This document shows, piece after piece, positions 51,407 through 52,731 of a stretch of DNA of 52,731 nt (its first letter is position 1; each line of letters starts with the position of its first letter). Below the pieces are notes generated by a model. It was not told where the DNA came from. It searched no databases and was given only the letters and a program-made list of their open reading frames with translations. Where the stretch lies: positions 1 to 52,731 of the forward strand of contig JABJBP010000063.1 in the NCBI GenBank assembly GCA_018665815.1, in the 5' to 3' direction. The translations under genes were made by a program, and so were the position numbers. This DNA comes from Rhodospirillaceae bacterium. GTDB taxonomy: Bacteria; Pseudomonadota; Alphaproteobacteria; Rhodospirillales; Casp-alpha2.

Positions 51407-52270
51407 ATGACCTTGCGTACATTTCTTATTCCCGCTGATGGCAGCAATGACTCTGCTCGGTGCCTCGAATTAGGATTTATGCTGGGGCAACGTTTGAACG
51501 CGCATATCGATGTCCTCCATGTGCGTTCTGATCCCAAAGATACCGTGCCGCTGCTTGGTGAAGGGATGTCGGTGGCGATGATCGAAGACATGATGGACGT
51601 TGCGGAAAAAGAAGGCGTGTCGCGATCCGCTCTGGCGCACAAAGGATTTGAAGACGCGGTTCGAAAATTTGGTGCCGTCGAAAGCGACGCCGCCGCCGCG
51701 GGCGGTTTTTCTGCCCGCTGGCTCGAGGAAACCGGCCGCGAAGATGACGCCGTGGCCGCTCATGGGCGAATCACAGATTTGATCGTCGCGGCGCGGCCGA
51801 CCGAAACCTCGGATGTTTCAACCAATCTGACCCTCAATGCGGCGTTGTTCGAAACTGGTCGGCCGGTCTTGGTTGTGCCGCCGGGTGACGCCCCCGAACC
51901 CGGTCGGAAAATTGTCATTTCGTGGAACGGCAGCGCCCAGGCGGCGCGGGCGGTGGCGTCCGCGATATCGCTATTGAAGGCGGCTGAAAGCGTCACCGTG
52001 TTCACCGTCGACAGCGGCCGAACATCGGGCGAACGCGCACCGGAACTGGCTTCATATCTTGCCTGGCATGGAATTCAGGCGAGAACGGAAACGATTTTCG
52101 GTCCAGCTTCGACCGTCGGACCGAAATTGATTGATGATGTCCGCGCCGAACAGGCAGACCTTTTGGTCATGGGCGCTTATACCCACAGCCGGATGCGCCA
52201 GCTCATTCTTGGCGGTGTTACGCGCCATGTATTGGAAACCGCCGAATTGCCGGTCCTTATGGCGCATTAG
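51407..52270 (+). CDS. Universal stress protein, two UspA domains
   Basis: 287 residues from ATG 51407, with AAAGGAGG eight bases upstream. The first UspA domain begins RTFLIPADGSNDSARCLELG, and the second ends with the usual VMGAYTHSRMRQLILGGVTR followed by HVLETAELPVLMAH; the ATP-binding pattern G-x2-G-x9-G is partly seen as MGAYTHSRMRQLILGG. A longer frame back to 51269 overlaps the upstream gene and lacks family character. Such proteins support survival under starvation, heat or oxidative stress. It follows the APH/P-loop gene by 91 bases and may share its promoter. Confidence 0.9.
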   Translation: MTLRTFLIPADGSNDSARCLELGFMLGQRLNAHIDVLHVRSDPKDTVPLLGEGMSVAMIEDMMDVAEKEGVSRSALAHKGFEDAVRKFGAVESDAAAAGGFSARWLEETGREDDAVAAHGRITDLIVAARPTETSDVSTNLTLNAALFETGRPVLVVPPGDAPEPGRKIVISWNGSAQAARAVASAISLLKAAESVTVFTVDSGRTSGERAPELASYLAWHGIQARTETIFGPASTVGPKLIDDVRAEQADLLVMGAYTHSRMRQLILGGVTRHVLETAELPVLMAH

Positions 52271-52443
52271 GTTTTTTCGGCAGGAAGCTATTGCGGCCCG
52301 CACAAAATAAAATGTGATATTGCATTGATTGCATGAATATTTTACTTGCAATCTAAGAGGTTAATGCACACGTAAATGCTGCTTTATTTATTGATCCGCG
52401 AAATATAGAAATCTCTCGATCATATATGAAAAGGGGAAGTCCG
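52271..52443. other. AT-rich interval with a short direct repeat
   Basis: No gene is visible. ATTGCAT occurs twice, nine bases apart (52319-52325 and 52328-52334). The composition is markedly more AT-rich than the coding DNA around it and probably includes the promoter for the small gene at 52444. Confidence 0.35.
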
Positions 52444-52617
52444 GTGGCTGATCGGGACGAAGTCCAAATAATCAATCCGCCGAACTTGATTGCACAAAAA
52501 GTGACCAAGGGCGGCCCGGATGCGGTGACCGCCGCTGATTTGGCAGGTGCGGACGAACGCGTTGCCCGGAATTTTGCTAATCAATATGTCGAATGGCTTG
52601 CCGAAGATATTCTTTAA
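52444..52617 (+). CDS. Small conserved-looking hypothetical protein (57 aa)
   Basis: From GTG 52444, with AAGGGGAAG upstream ending about five bases away; an ATG at 52426 would overlap that ribosome site. The protein opens VADRDEVQIINPPNLIAQKV, includes GGPDAVTAADLAGADERVAR, and ends YVEWLAEDIL. It is soluble and helical with no cysteine. I recall similar small proteins in Rhodospirillales but no function, and I cannot assign one. Possibly a small helical partner of a regulatory system. Nothing clear follows to the window edge; a frame at 52630-52731 has no start codon. Confidence 0.55.
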   Translation: MADRDEVQIINPPNLIAQKVTKGGPDAVTAADLAGADERVARNFANQYVEWLAEDIL

Positions 52618-52731
52618 CCTACATTTATAAGTGATCTTCAAACTTGGCATGAGTATACAAAATCACACCATTTCTCAAAAAGTTGTTTTCTGCAATCGCT
52701 CGACACCTCCGATTTTGACGCATTAGCGGCG

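Noticed and set aside
52630-52731. Start of a Crp/Fnr-like gene at the right edge (frame with LQSLDTSDFDALAA)
   Set aside because: The frame has no start codon between its last stop and the window end, so the likeness is too weak to call.

Overview
The window reads as a chromosomal segment of an alphaproteobacterium, most likely a Rhodospirillales-type organism with fairly high GC. The grounds are the linked order xseB-ispA-dxs-tlyA, the fabI-aroC pair close to pdxH, a DnaJ-like gene and a 17 kDa surface-antigen-type gene, an EipB (DUF1849) envelope protein, and an intergenic palindrome of the alphaproteobacterial REP type. Genus cannot be read from the sequence. I see no rRNA, tRNA, CRISPR array or prophage. 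The only mobile DNA is the start of an IS1380-type transposase cut by the left edge.

Layout. 0-6.5 kb: IS1380 fragment, TauE/SafE permease, zinc alcohol dehydrogenase, HCCA-isomerase-like protein, a LysR regulator divergent from a PNPOx-like gene and a hydrolase broken by one in-frame TGA, then RidA and a small lipoprotein. 6.4-7.1 kb is a gene-free stretch with a REP-like palindrome. 7-14.9 kb: aspS, a SPOR lipoprotein, two coupled unknown genes beginning in a G-tract cluster, EipB, a ROK kinase with arfB, and an HTH gene with an unknown gene. 15.2-21.9 kb: long-form GAPDH, a Rossmann-SAF oxidoreductase, an MBL hydrolase, an acyl-CoA dehydrogenase and a BKACE-type enzyme.

21.9-24 kb is a sulfane-sulfur locus: persulfide dioxygenase fused to rhodanese, an ArsR repressor without cysteines behind a tandem 17-bp repeat, and a divergent TusA. 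24-29.3 kb is a tripartite-type RND efflux pair with a divergent TetR and a perfect palindromic operator. 29.3-35.7 kb: an exported WD40-cytochrome c fusion, a histone-deacetylase-like enzyme, then xseB-ispA-dxs-tlyA (isoprenoid supply, DNA repair and rRNA methylation).

35.7-38 kb holds three consecutive rhodanese genes: one active, one fused to a HigA-type HTH domain, and one whose catalytic cysteine is serine, preceded by an AT-rich palindromic promoter and an AhpD-like gene. I consider this the most unusual unit in the window: it could be a self-regulated sulfur-sensing or sulfur-carrying operon. 38-43.2 kb: a TTC38-like TPR protein and the two subunits of a hydantoinase/oxoprolinase-type enzyme. 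43.2-52.7 kb: aroC, fabI, YihY, DnaJ-like, surface antigen, then a tightly overlapped run pdxH - CDF transporter - APH/P-loop fusion, a double universal stress protein and one small unknown gene.
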